From positions 1-26,246 of the forward strand of contig LRSR01000654.1 in the NCBI GenBank assembly GCA_001579985.1: a stretch of DNA of 26,246 nt. Reading direction: 5' to 3'. A program made the position numbers and the translations under genes. The notes below the pieces were generated by a model. The model did no database searches and was not told where the DNA came from. It saw only the letters and a program-made list of their open reading frames with translations. Of this stretch, positions 17,926-26,246 are shown piece by piece. The DNA comes from Hypsibius dujardini. Its lineage: Eukaryota; Tardigrada; Eutardigrada; Parachela; Hypsibiidae. Each line of letters starts with the position of its first letter. Positions within the stretch are counted from its first letter, which is position 1.

Positions 17926-20244
17926 CACTTGCTTGCCTATCTGTTAAGCGGCATGCCTGTCTACCTGTCTGTCTGTCTACCTGCCTGTTTAGCTGCCTGA
18001 CAGTTTGACTGTCTGTTTACCGTTTTGTCTGCCTGCCTGCATGTCTTCACTTCAACAAATCCATCAATCATCTTCTGGGATCATCGTTAATGTCCTACTG
18101 TAAAGGGCTGTCTATGTGATCGCGCGATTAGGGGAAAGAAGAGTCGACAAACCGCACGGCACAGATAAATCAGACCGCCAGGAGTCCAGTGCCGCTGACT
18201 GGGTAAACGAAAATATCCTATCTAATCACCAATACTCTAGATCAACACTCCATTTGGAATTCTCATTATGAAAATCAATTTTGGAGGGAGCTGTAGCAGT
18301 TTCAAAACCGAGTGCAGTGCTGTTTTTTTTTCATTGAGTCACTGGTGACGAGGGATGAGGAGAGAGACGACATGCATATTTACGAGTACGCATGTAAGGG
18401 CGTTCCTCGAGTCAACGAAACCCCCAAAGAGAGACACACAGACGTCTCAACAAACCGGTCAGACAGCGGAACAAGCACCCTTGAACCGGTAAATGAAGCA
18501 AATCACCAAATCGGTGAACGGCAACACTACGCTCGTTGCAAACGACAGCAGCAGTTTGAAGCCAATCAACAATCAATCAATCGATCAATCGATCAATTGA
18601 TCAATCAATCAATCGATCAATTGATCAATCAATCAATCGATCAATCGATCAATCAATCGATCGATCAATCAATCGATCAATCAATCAATCAATCAACAAG
18701 GGAGCTTAATCGATCAATCAAGTACCCTGATCAAGCTTACTGAACACATGCACATTGCATTTGAACATTAATTTGACTGCTTAATATTCGGTTGATCTTA
18801 AAAAAAACCGATCGAATTTTCTAAGGATGAAGTAAGCACTCAACTGCCGCTTACCTGCAAGAACCATGGAGAAGGCCGACGTGATGCATGGGAAGGAGAG
18901 ATGCAGACAGGCCGCCGCCAGCGACTGCGGCAAAATCCGTCGGAAGTTATACGGATCCAGCAGGAGGAAAACCGCCCGTGACACTCCGAAACAACACAAG
19001 ATCACATGCAGCAGGATGAAGTAGCAGCGGACCGCGCGCGTCGTCGAGTGCCGGCACAGTTGCAGGACACAAATCAGACAATACAGCGCGAGCACCGCGA
19101 ACGCGCTCCCCAGGCCGTAGATGTGCACCTCCCAGGCCCAGCCGAACAGCTCGCGGGCCTCATCCCAACTCGGAAGGGGTTGCGCCAGCGTGGGATGCCG
19201 GTGGAGGAAGTCGCCGTGGGGACGCCGCTCCGGGAAGGGAGTCGTGAAGACGGCGGAATTCTGCAAAGGAACACTTTTGTTGGAAATATTTTGCAGCAGT
19301 TTGACTTGAAATATTCCGCTGATCCCAAGAAACAGTATGGCGAGAGGAGAAAAGTCAATACTCGGGGAGATGTGGCTGTTTAAAGTTTGTCGCAACTCGC
19401 AATACAATCAATCAATCGGACGATTGTGTGTTGAAGGTCTGCGTTGATTGTTGTATTGACACAAAGTTCAAACTACTCAGTAATCTCTGAATTAAGACCT
19501 TTGACAGAAAAAATTTTGTGCAACTTCGCTGCAAAATAATCTAATTATTCTGACACACCAAACGGCAAGAAGAGAAAGTTAAAACTCGGGGAGACGTGAT
19601 CGGCTAAAATTGCGGCAATACAATCAATCAAGCGGACGATTGTGTGTTGAAGGTCTGCTTAATTGATGCAGTGACGTCAAGTACAAATCCTCTCATAATC
19701 AATCAATCAATCAATCAATTAAGACCCTTGTTTATCATTTTTTACAGTTTGGTTGACCATATTCGTTTCTTCAAGAAAAACGATACATGGAGGGGATAAA
19801 GTTAATATTCGAGACGATAGTGCCGTTCAAAATTTGCAGCAATTAAGAGGGTTGTCAAGTGTGGCTTGTGCCACTGCGTTGATTGATGTATTTGCGACGG
19901 ATTGCATGCAACTCGTCAATCAACAATCAAGGCTTCAGTCGCAGCAATAACCGCCGTCCGATTTGTGGACCACAATTGATTGACTGCTTGATTTGCTACA
20001 AACTGTCACAGTCAAATCTTCACCAGATTTGATCGCCTGCTCACGCCGTTTATTTTTCGAGCTTTACAACGATTTTGCATCGACCTGCATTAAACTATTT
20101 AAGGGGGGAACCTTACCTGGAAGACGGAGGAAAATAAGGAAGAATTTATTCCATCGTCGCTGCTTACGGTGATATTGTCATCCATCGGGCTCGCGGTAGA
20201 GTCCATCCTGGATTCCGGTTGGGAAAAAAGTCCTGCTGCACCAT
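15719..20244 (-). CDS. PRRT3/PRRT4-like seven-transmembrane protein, five exons
   Basis: Exons on the minus strand: 20244-20117 (ATG at 20206), 19260-18855, 17614-17456, 16470-16145, 16027-15719. All have GT-AG borders and consistent phases; from 20206 they total 1290 nt (429 residues). Residues 1-30 include NIT and NSS glycosylation sequons. LPSWDEARELFGWAWEVHIY enters the first of seven hydrophobic helices: YGLGSAFAVLALYCLICVLQ, YFILLHVILCCFGVSRAVFL, then LDPYN and ACLHLSFPCITSAFSMVLAG, VYLLIGILIGNFAFAIGAEV, YFIAWSIGLGCGFLVMFSPL, YITLVSAVLLLVFAGLHIYG and LAELLLSASLAFVASLTVW. The W-(D/E)-(L/V)-H-x-Y-G opening, the LLDPY after helix 2 and the seven-helix count resemble vertebrate proline-rich transmembrane proteins 3/4. 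The C-tail of about 100 residues is Arg/Pro/Ser rich and cytosolic if the N-terminus is outside. The frame stays open upstream of 20206 to an AG acceptor at 20245, so a further 5' exon is possible. Function is unknown. Confidence 0.8.
16580..17160. repeat. large GACA/AACA/AGTC composite array in PRRT-like intron
   Basis: This is a higher-order array built from GACAGACA, CACAAACAGATAGTCAGTCA and CACAAACAGAGTCAGACA blocks. Long stretches recur in the same order (for example the 16740-16830 series again at about 16903-16995). It lies between exons 17614-17456 and 16470-16145. Confidence 0.93.
17765..18050. repeat. block array: (CCTG)n, (TGTC)n, (TTTG)n, (TGTC)n
   Basis: Clean blocks follow each other: CCTG/CTGC to about 17827, TGTC to about 17867, TTTG to about 17891, then TGTC again to about 17925 and a degenerate tail. 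It is in the intron between exons 18855 and 17614. Confidence 0.93.
18051..18560. other. intronic sequence of PRRT-like gene, nothing recognised
   Basis: An open plus-strand frame runs from about 18312 into the repeat at 18563 but has no recognisable domain and lies antisense inside the intron. Confidence 0.4.
18563..18722. repeat. AATCAATCGATCAATTGATC palindromic tetranucleotide array
   Basis: AATC, GATC and TTGATC units mix ATCGAT and TTGATCAA self-complementary motifs, so the array can pair with itself many ways. It sits about 130 bp downstream (in gene sense) of PRRT-like exon 2. Confidence 0.92.
19339..19960. repeat. ~225-bp tandem repeat, three diverged copies, in PRRT-like intron 1
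   Basis: Copies begin near 19339, 19564 and 19789. Copy 1 and copy 2 share ACTCGGGGAGA, GGACGATTGTGTGTTGAAGG and CAATACAATCAATCAA-type sequence; copy 3 retains ATTCGAGACGA, AAATTTGCAGCAA and TGCGTTGATTGATG only loosely. Spacing of 225 bp between starts is the same both times. Confidence 0.8.
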
Positions 20245-20900
20245 CTGCAAACATCGGCGAGGAGTAATTCACTGCGGGATATTAAAGTTGTGGAGTGACT
20301 GTTTTTGGTGTGCGCATTGAATCAACAGCTTGTTTGGCTTGTGCGGTCGGCTTGATTTGTGCCACGGTCCGGTTCGGGCTGTAGCCGGCCGATAAGGAAT
20401 ACGTTCTTTTCGAAGGGTAAATTATTGAAATTAATTTTGCGCCTATCTTAATTGCATTCAAACAAAAGTATTTTAAGCTTATTATTTATTTAGTTATTTA
20501 TTTTATTTATATAAGTAAATATATTTTTTTAGTAAAGGTATTTCAATAGACAAATAGTTAAAAAAACAAATAGTTAAACAAATAAACAAATAGTTAAAAA
20601 AACAAATAGTTAAAAAAAAACAATTAATTAGAGTTATTTTATTGAGTAAATTTTTTTATTTTTGGATGAGTTTTTGTTCCTGTGTCGAACTCGGATCAAT
20701 CTGTTTTCTTCTACAGCACATGAAGCGATGGGCGCCTTCAATCAACATCCTTCGCTCCATGTGAGACGGACTTGCGCTTAGAAGTGTTATTTGCTTACGG
20801 AAATTTTAAAGTGTGAAGCAGAGCGCGTGTGAACAGATAAGCTCGGGTAGTTACGATTGAAATCCCGTCTGAATCGCGGCGTCGGAGCCAGAAAAACGAG
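20245..20900. promoter_or_regulatory. 5' flank of the PRRT-like gene
   Basis: No exon is recognised. The region probably contains the PRRT-like promoter or a 5' UTR exon, but I cannot place either. The 20430-20660 part is AT-rich with an AAATAGTTAAA microsatellite at about 20553-20625. Confidence 0.35.
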
Positions 20901-20901
20901 T

Positions 20902-21032
20902 CACACACATACGTGACAAAAACCTTGCGCTAACCGAGCTAAGCCATTCCACTCGATGGACGCATGTTGTACACAGCCCCCGAGTTGAATGGCTCAATTC
21001 GGTTAGCGCAAGGTTTTGCCACGTGTGTGTGT
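20902..21032. mobile_element. hairpin (foldback) element, copy 1
   Basis: The arms CTTGCGCTAACCGAGCTAAG (from about 20924) and the reverse complement of 20969-21030 pair over about 50 bp, including CATACGTGACAAAAA/TTTTGCCACGTGTG at the ends. The loop is about 27 bp. No ORF is present. Confidence 0.88.
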
Positions 21033-21107
21033 ACCGTGTTGAATTGAAGTGCTATTATCGCAAAAGTGACCTACAGGATTCGAAGCGTGTCTCCGCCACC
21101 TTGTGTC

Positions 21108-21244
21108 CACACACACACCTGGCAAAAAATTTTCGCTAACCGAATTAAGCACATTAACTCGACGGTTGTGTACAAGAGCCATGTAACGCATGTAATGGCT
21201 TAACTCGGTTAGCGCAAGATTTTTGCCACGTGTACACACACACA
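21108..21244. mobile_element. hairpin (foldback) element, copy 2
   Basis: The same family: left arm TCGCTAACCGAATTAAGCAC, right arm GGCTTAACTCGGTTAGCGCA, ends in CACACCTGGCAAAAA and TTTTTGCCACGTGTACACAC. It is slightly longer in the loop than copy 1. Confidence 0.88.
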
Positions 21245-21255
21245 CGATTCACCTA

Positions 21256-21287
<32 letters not shown>

Positions 21288-21832
21288 GTTGCTAGTATTT
21301 CGATTTTCAAGTTGATGAGAAGTCTTTTATATTATATTATTTTATTTTATAAATAATTATTTATTATTCTTACTACTGTTTTTAGATATGGTTTATATTT
21401 TGAACGCCGGTGTTTTTAGCAAAACAAGTGGCCTACTAGTACATTAAAAAATAAAGGCGGACACAATCGCAGTGGCATTTGCTTGTCGCGCGCACTTGTG
21501 CGGTGCTCCACTTTCGCGGTAACTCGATATGCCGATCGGATGTCCCATTGAAATTGCCGAAGACGTCGTCCCACTCCCAACTCCCACTGCGAGTATCAGT
21601 ATTGTATACTCGTACTTGCCTGTGAGGGGGTCCAACAGGAGCCTCTGGTGAGTTGACTCACTCGACCTGCTTCGTGATCATAAAGACGTTGTTACTAACT
21701 TGTAAGCTCGTCCCGGAAAAAAAACAGTAATTTAATTTAGCTACTGGTAGTTCATCGCAGCTGAGAGGTTGCCACATGGCGTCATCTCGTAGGCAACGTC
21801 TGTGTTTAGCCAGGAATCGTGTCTGAATTTGT
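21245..21832. other. intergenic spacer with a short (TTGA)n run
   Basis: A pure TGAT run lies at about 21257-21284, followed by AT-rich sequence. An open minus frame at 21444-21635 has no recognisable content. Nothing else is supported. Confidence 0.4.
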
Positions 21833-22490
21833 TTGGGAGTTTGTCTGTCTGCCTGTGAGTTGTCTCAATAGGCTCTGCCTATGCCTGACAGCATCCAGGC
21901 ATCGTTGCTTGCCTTACCCAGTTCGCTCGCTAAACAGGCACACTACAACATCAGTGTCTGTCTGCCTGTTACATGTCCGAAGAAGCTTCTGCGGCGTCCA
22001 ACCTGCAAGTACCTGATAAGACACAGCATTCAGACATCGTTTTCTACTTCATGAGGTTCACCAACAATCTTTCCGATCTTCTGTCTTCTCACCAACGAAC
22101 CGTGTCTGCATGTCTGGAACTACAGACACATACTGGCTCGCTCACTACGAGAAACTGGTTTACTTGTCTATCTGCCTACTATTTATCTGAAGAAGGTGTT
22201 CCGGTGCTCAGTATTAAACGTGCCTGACATTCAAAACAACACTGCCTGCTTCATCAGGTTCGCCTGATCAGCTTTCTGAGTTCCTGTCTTTTAACAAGCG
22301 AACCATATGTGAATGTATGAACCTGAAGACACACTACAGACACCGGCTTACTTGTCTGTCCGCCTACCAGATGTCTCAGAAGGAGCTTCCGTTTCATCTT
22401 CTGCCAGTACCTGCAAGTGCCTAACAGCATTTAGACATTGTTGTCTGTTTCCTCCAGTCCTCTTGCCTACAGTGTCTGCCTGCCTGTTTC
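21833..22490. repeat. diverged ~140-205-bp tandem repeat, four copies
   Basis: Recurring block CCTGACAGCATCCAGGCATC (about 21882) reappears as CCTGATAAGACACAGCATTC (22011), CCTGACATTCAAAACAACAC (22222) and CCTAACAGCATTTAGACATT (22419), each followed by a TTGYCTRCTTCATCAGG-like end. TGTCTGCCTAC or TGTCCGAAGAAGCTTC precedes them. Open frames crossing it are short and unlike known proteins. Confidence 0.65.
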
Positions 22491-22745
22491 GAAAGCCCCG
22501 GAAGCCCTCGAGTAAAACGTCACAAGAGTTAAAAGAAAGTATCCCAGTTTTAAACCACAAGCCAGCGCAGTAAAAACACGAGATAAGAGGCGAGAGAGAT
22601 AAAGAGAACGTGCAAAATGGTGTGAGAAAACAGGGACCAAACCTATCAGCGTAACAAACAAAACGAGGCAGAGTAATCGCTAAATAAAATAAAACAAATA
22701 TATGTCTCCCACATAAACCTCGTATTTGGCATCATATCGTGTAGT

Positions 22746-22785
22746 CAATAGAGACAGAGAGAGACAGAGAGAGAGAGAGAAAGCA
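22746..22785. repeat. (GAGA/CAGA)n microsatellite
   Basis: A purine run GACAGAGAGAGACAGAGAGA lies between the repeat block and hairpin copy 3. Confidence 0.85.
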
Positions 22786-22837
22786 TATATATCCCGTACT
22801 GTACAAAAAAAGATGTCCTCATACCAGCACAAAAACT

Positions 22838-22968
22838 ACACACACGCATGGCAAAAATCTTGCGCTAACCGAGTCAAGCCATCACACTCGTTACATGGCT
22901 GTTGTACACAGCCGTCGAGTTAAAGTGCTCAATTCGGTCTGCGCAAGGTTTGTGCCACGTGTGTATGC
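22838..22968. mobile_element. hairpin (foldback) element, copy 3
   Basis: Left arm CTTGCGCTAACCGAGTCAAG from about 22859, right arm AATTCGGTCTGCGCAAGGTT, ends ACACACGCATGGCAAAAA and TGTGCCACGTGTGT. It is the same orientation-independent hairpin as copies 1 and 2, with its own mismatches. Confidence 0.87.
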
Positions 22969-23153
22969 CTGTACAGACACATGATTCCACTCTCCCCCAT
23001 CCGCGTGTGATCTTCTCTCCCCCATCCGTGTGTGATCTTCTCTCCCCGGTCGGCCTGCAGTTGCATCAAGTTTGTAGGGAGGAGATAAAACAAGACGTTC
23101 CAAACGGGAGGGAGGAGAGAGAAAAAAAGGGTAAAAAAGCATCACAAGGTTGG

Positions 23154-25245
23154 TCATCGTGCGTCAATGCTGTCGAAGAGGCTCTTGGCCACGGCCACGG
23201 CGCCGCCGGGGATGAAGCGGACGTAGTTATCGCCGGCGAGCGGACCGAGCGCATACAGTCCCGTCTGGTAGACGCTCTCGTGGGTGTACTGATCGATGGC
23301 GATCGGGTTGCGTTTGGCGTCCAACGGCTGGCCCGCTTTGATCGGCAGGTGCCGAACAATCTCCGACTGCACGTAGGTGAGGTTGGGCGAGGACCCGATG
23401 AGGACGGCCACCTTGAAAGCGGGAAGGTGAAAAAATGACCCGACCACCGGTGGTTTGTTTCATTAGACTTATAACTACACTTACATAGTCCACAGCGGAG
23501 AGGCAAATGTTGACGCCCTTGGAGTTCTCCACCTGCACCTGGTGGTCGTTGGTGATTTTGATGATGCGCCCGTTGGCGAAGGGAGTGTAGTAGCCACAAA
23601 ATGCGGAATTCGCCGGTCGTTCCCCGCTCATCAGCTTCCAGATGGCCGCGTACTCCGGATAGAGCCGCTCGCTCAGCTGCGACAGGATCGTGTGCTTCGG
23701 GTCGAACGCGTGGTAGACATGGCAGCCGGCCGTGAGGGCGGTGATGACGGCGTCGGCGGCGGTCAGACCGCTGCCCACAATCACCACCCGACACCAGCAG
23801 CGTTTCGAGCCCCCGAGGTGATCGGCAGTCTCTTCGTCCACGTTGTCTGTGACAAAGTTGTGTAGGTCGTCGTAGGTGTGCCCGGTCCAGGGCTTGTACT
23901 CGCCTGCGATGCTGAGCTTCTTTGGGCTCTCCGCGGTTCCTGCGAGGAAGTAAGTGGAATGACAATGATTAGAAATTAAAATAGGTAAGACACAAATAAA
24001 AATACAAGACAGGCAGAACAGATAGACAGGCATGCGGAATAGAATGCAGACAGACAAACAGACACATGAGTAGACAGACAGGCAGATATACCCACAGACA
24101 AACAGACAGACAGTTGAACAGAATGGTAAGTGGAAGAGTGTGCAGACAAACACACAGACATACGTGCAAAAAGGTAGAAAGGCACAGACGCAGCTTAAGG
24201 CAGAGCAAGAATCGGTCTGGTTACGTAAGACCACATCAAAACTCTATTAACCAAATACGCACGCAAACTTGTAAAAGGCGCCATTGAATGTCACGCAACT
24301 GGCAGTCAAACAATAAGTGCCTTTCGGTAGCTAGCGAGCAGACAACAATCAGACACGCAGGAGGCGTCGTGAAGAACCCAAACAAAACATGCACAGAAAA
24401 GGGATCACCTGACTTTACAAACACAATTAAGTTACGGACAAAAGCGAACCACAAGTTAAGGGACAGCACCGTCAGACAAACAAATAGACAGTCAACTGAC
24501 CAGACAGAGACTCAGGCAATCAACGAACGAGAGAAATTGCCAGGCAAACACACACACAGACAACCAAAAGGTCGACCGACCAGACAGGGATAGACAAACA
24601 GTACGACCAAGTAGACAGGCACTTACCCGTTGCTAGGACGACCTTCTTCGCCCGGATGACAAAGACCTCCGACTCCCCGTCCGCGGCAAATCGCACACCC
24701 TTAATCTCCCAGGGGTGTGTCGTCGTGGAGACTTCCAAGGCGCCTTCTTCAGAGGGTACCGCCATCGTCGTACCTCCCGGCTCGCCCGTCTCCTGGTCGT
24801 TCGCCGGCAGGGTCAGATTCCTCACCGACAGCACCTGATAGCCCGTGCGGAGGCTGTCCTGCAGGCCCATCTGCACCGGGTAGTCGCGATAGTAGGCCTT
24901 CCAGGCAACCAACGGCAGCCGTGAGGCGTTGTTCTCTGTCAGTCGAGTGCGACAGCAGCCGTGCCGCGCGGCCCAGTCCGCGACGGGGAGCCCGGGTAGC
25001 TCGAGCCAGTTGTTGAAGCTGAGCGCCTTCTTCGAGCCGTGCATGGCCTGCCAGGCGCCGCCGGGCGGATGCGGACCCAGCACCAGGTGGGGGATCTTGT
25101 GGGGAACGGCCTGCCACTTAACGCACGACTGGAGGCCGTCCGTCACGTCACCGAACACGGAGGACGGATGGAGGAGCTGGTCAAAGAGGTTGGCCACGGC
25201 GTTGCGGGACTGCCCGGAGATGCCGGAACAAAGATCGACAAAGTC
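23154..25245 (-). CDS. OSGIN: OSGIN1/2-like oxidative-stress-induced growth inhibitor (3' part)
   Basis: OSGIN proteins are flavin-monooxygenase-like, stress- and p53-responsive regulators of growth and apoptosis. Three exons, 25245-24627, 23939-23485 and 23411-23154 (TGA), total 1332 nt, 443 residues, with GT-AG borders and matching phases. Recognisable blocks: LVLGPHPPGGAW, LSFNNWLELPGL, AYYRDYPVQMGLQDSLRTGY, VVLATGTAESPKKLSIAGE, VVIVGSGLTAADAV (about residues 252-265, a dinucleotide-binding GxGxxA loop), LSERLYPEYAAIWKLM, AVLIGSSPNLTYV and LDAKRNPIAIDQYTHESVYQ then LYALGPLAGDNYVRFIPGGA. These track human OSGIN1/2 end to end. The N-terminal FAD-binding GxGxxG exon is upstream of 25245 and not seen in the last 1 kb, so it must be beyond the right edge. 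Which of OSGIN1 or OSGIN2 cannot be told. Confidence 0.93.
23966..24600. repeat. OSGIN intron with scattered (CAGA)n and AGACAGACA tracts
   Basis: Short GACA/GGCA runs occur at about 24005-24115 and 24470-24600 in otherwise unique intron sequence between exons 24627 and 23939. No additional exon was found. Confidence 0.7.
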
Positions 25246-25780
25246 CTGAATTGGGAGAAAAACGACGTGGAAATTAGAATTAATTGTAAACGGAATCCGG
25301 CAATTCAGTTCGAAAATGAGAAAAGCGTTAACGGCCTATTATGTCTAGTTCTCTATCATTCATACATCATTCACTTGCGCTCAACACACAGAGCTTTTTC
25401 TGCTTAAGTGATGTGCTTTCTTCTCTTTACTTCATTTTGCCAAGTCAGCTATTTGAACACTTAATTTTGTTTACTACGCCATTTAGAGTCACTTCCCGTT
25501 GTTAATTTCCCTATTTAATCTCGTGTTTTGTTGATTTTAAAGTCAGTTCTTTCCCTCTTCCTCACCTCTAGAAATCATTTCTTTAGTCTAATAAACCATT
25601 TCCTGTCGGGTCGTATCAAACTCTGTCTGTTACGCCTAACAGTTCTTTCTCAATGGAAATGACTTGTCTAAACGGCGTTTCGGTAGTCGATTGATTGATT
25701 GATACCGGTTGCAGTTCAACCGAAAATCGAAGTTCCAGCATCATTATTTTGCACTAGTGCCATTATGTCTTCGAGAGGTG
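25246..25780. other. OSGIN 5' intron, unique part
   Basis: The acceptor TTCTCCCAATTCAG (minus sense) at 25246-25259 begins the OSGIN exon. Beyond it the sequence is AT-rich and non-coding with one small TTGA run near 25689-25702. Confidence 0.45.
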
Positions 25781-26246
25781 ATCGATAGTTGTCAGTGTCA
25801 CGCGAAGAGCAGCTGACCACACCGATCGATCCCCTCAAAAAAAAAACAGACCTCTCGAATGTCAGGAAAAATTACACGGCCCTGAAAACGGTCAATCACA
25901 ATTCCGCCTGGTGAGTTTGTTTACTCAACTGGCAGGAAGGGAAGTGCCCTACCCAATTTATATACAAGCTCTACAATATATAACTAATTATTACTTTAGA
26001 AACGTACTATTTTTTTAGTGGTACTATTTACTAATTAGCGTAATTTAAAGAAGTTTCTGTTCCACCGGAAATCCAATTTAGCAAACACTCTTCGACAGTC
26101 GTCACGCGATGGGCAGCTAATCAAACCAATCGATCCCTTAAACAAAACACCTCAATAGAAGGAGAGAAAAAAACACAAAAAGTAAAACGACCGTGGAAAG
26201 GGTCAACCAAAATTTCGTCCAGTGTCTGTTTACTCAACTGACAGGA
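25781..26246. repeat. ~305-bp direct repeat, second copy cut by window end
   Basis: Copy 1 holds GTCACGCGAAGAGCAGCTGA (25798), ACCGATCGATCCCCTCAAA and GTTTACTCAACTGGCAGGA (about 25918). Copy 2 repeats GTCACGCGATGGGCAGCTAA (26100), ACCAATCGATCCCTTAAA and GTTTACTCAACTGACAGGA (about 26228) in the same order with many substitutions. Confidence 0.75.

Noticed and set aside
18312-18743. 143-residue plus-strand ORF
   Set aside because: It lies inside a PRRT-like intron and its C-terminal half is the AATC/GATC repeat; no domain seen.
22902-23438. 178-residue plus-strand ORF
   Set aside because: It runs antisense to the last OSGIN exon and into hairpin copy 3; open by chance in GC-rich coding DNA.
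23066-23965. 299-residue minus-strand ORF
   Set aside because: It is an out-of-frame shadow over the real OSGIN exons; its Arg/Pro-rich product has no family match, while the true frame matches OSGIN throughout.

Overview
This window is animal nuclear DNA. Every gene in it is split by GT-AG introns, mostly under 1 kb, all genes use the standard stop codons, and the gene set (cytosolic alanyl-tRNA synthetase, TCF25/Rqc1, CHORDC1, SWT1-like PIN nuclease, a PRRT3/4-like seven-helix protein, OSGIN) is metazoan. Proteins are diverged from vertebrate versions and the introns are full of tetranucleotide repeats (TGAT/TTGA, GACA/TGTC), so an invertebrate is likely; I cannot name the phylum. No phage, plasmid, bacterial operon, CRISPR or rRNA/tRNA signal was seen.

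Layout. 1-2888: 5' end of alanyl-tRNA synthetase on the minus strand (two exons; the rest lies beyond the left edge), with a large repeat-filled intron. 2889-3579: divergent intergenic region. 3580-8576 (+): two exons that are unmistakably the N-terminus of a DRG2-type GTPase, spliceable in frame into eleven exons of TCF25 (ribosome quality control). 9483-11561 (+): complete four-exon CHORDC1 (HSP90 co-chaperone). 11562-13096: intergenic, with a 528-bp TIR element, a duplicated segment and a higher-order GACA-type array. 13097-14481 (+): complete three-exon PIN-domain nuclease of SWT1 type. 15719-20244 (-): five-exon, seven-transmembrane PRRT3/4-like protein. 20245-23153: intergenic, holding three copies of a hairpin element and a diverged ~200-bp repeat. 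23154-25245 (-): three 3' exons of OSGIN (flavin-type oxidoreductase family); its N-terminal FAD-binding exon lies beyond the right edge. 25246-26246: OSGIN intron with a ~305-bp direct repeat.

Functional themes. Translation factors meet at the left: AlaRS charges tRNA-Ala, and TCF25/Rqc1 acts on stalled 60S ribosomes. AlaRS and the DRG2-TCF25 locus are head to head and may share promoter DNA. The remaining genes have no evident common pathway. The most interesting observations are the in-frame DRG2-like leader on TCF25, which supplies the only start codon available to the first TCF25 exon; a three-copy foldback element family; a second long foldback inside a TCF25 intron; and a TIR element whose uninterrupted insertion site seems to be preserved in a nearby duplicate just upstream of the SWT1-like gene. 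All protein calls are from recognition of family sequence by eye; exon borders were checked by phase arithmetic but not against transcripts.
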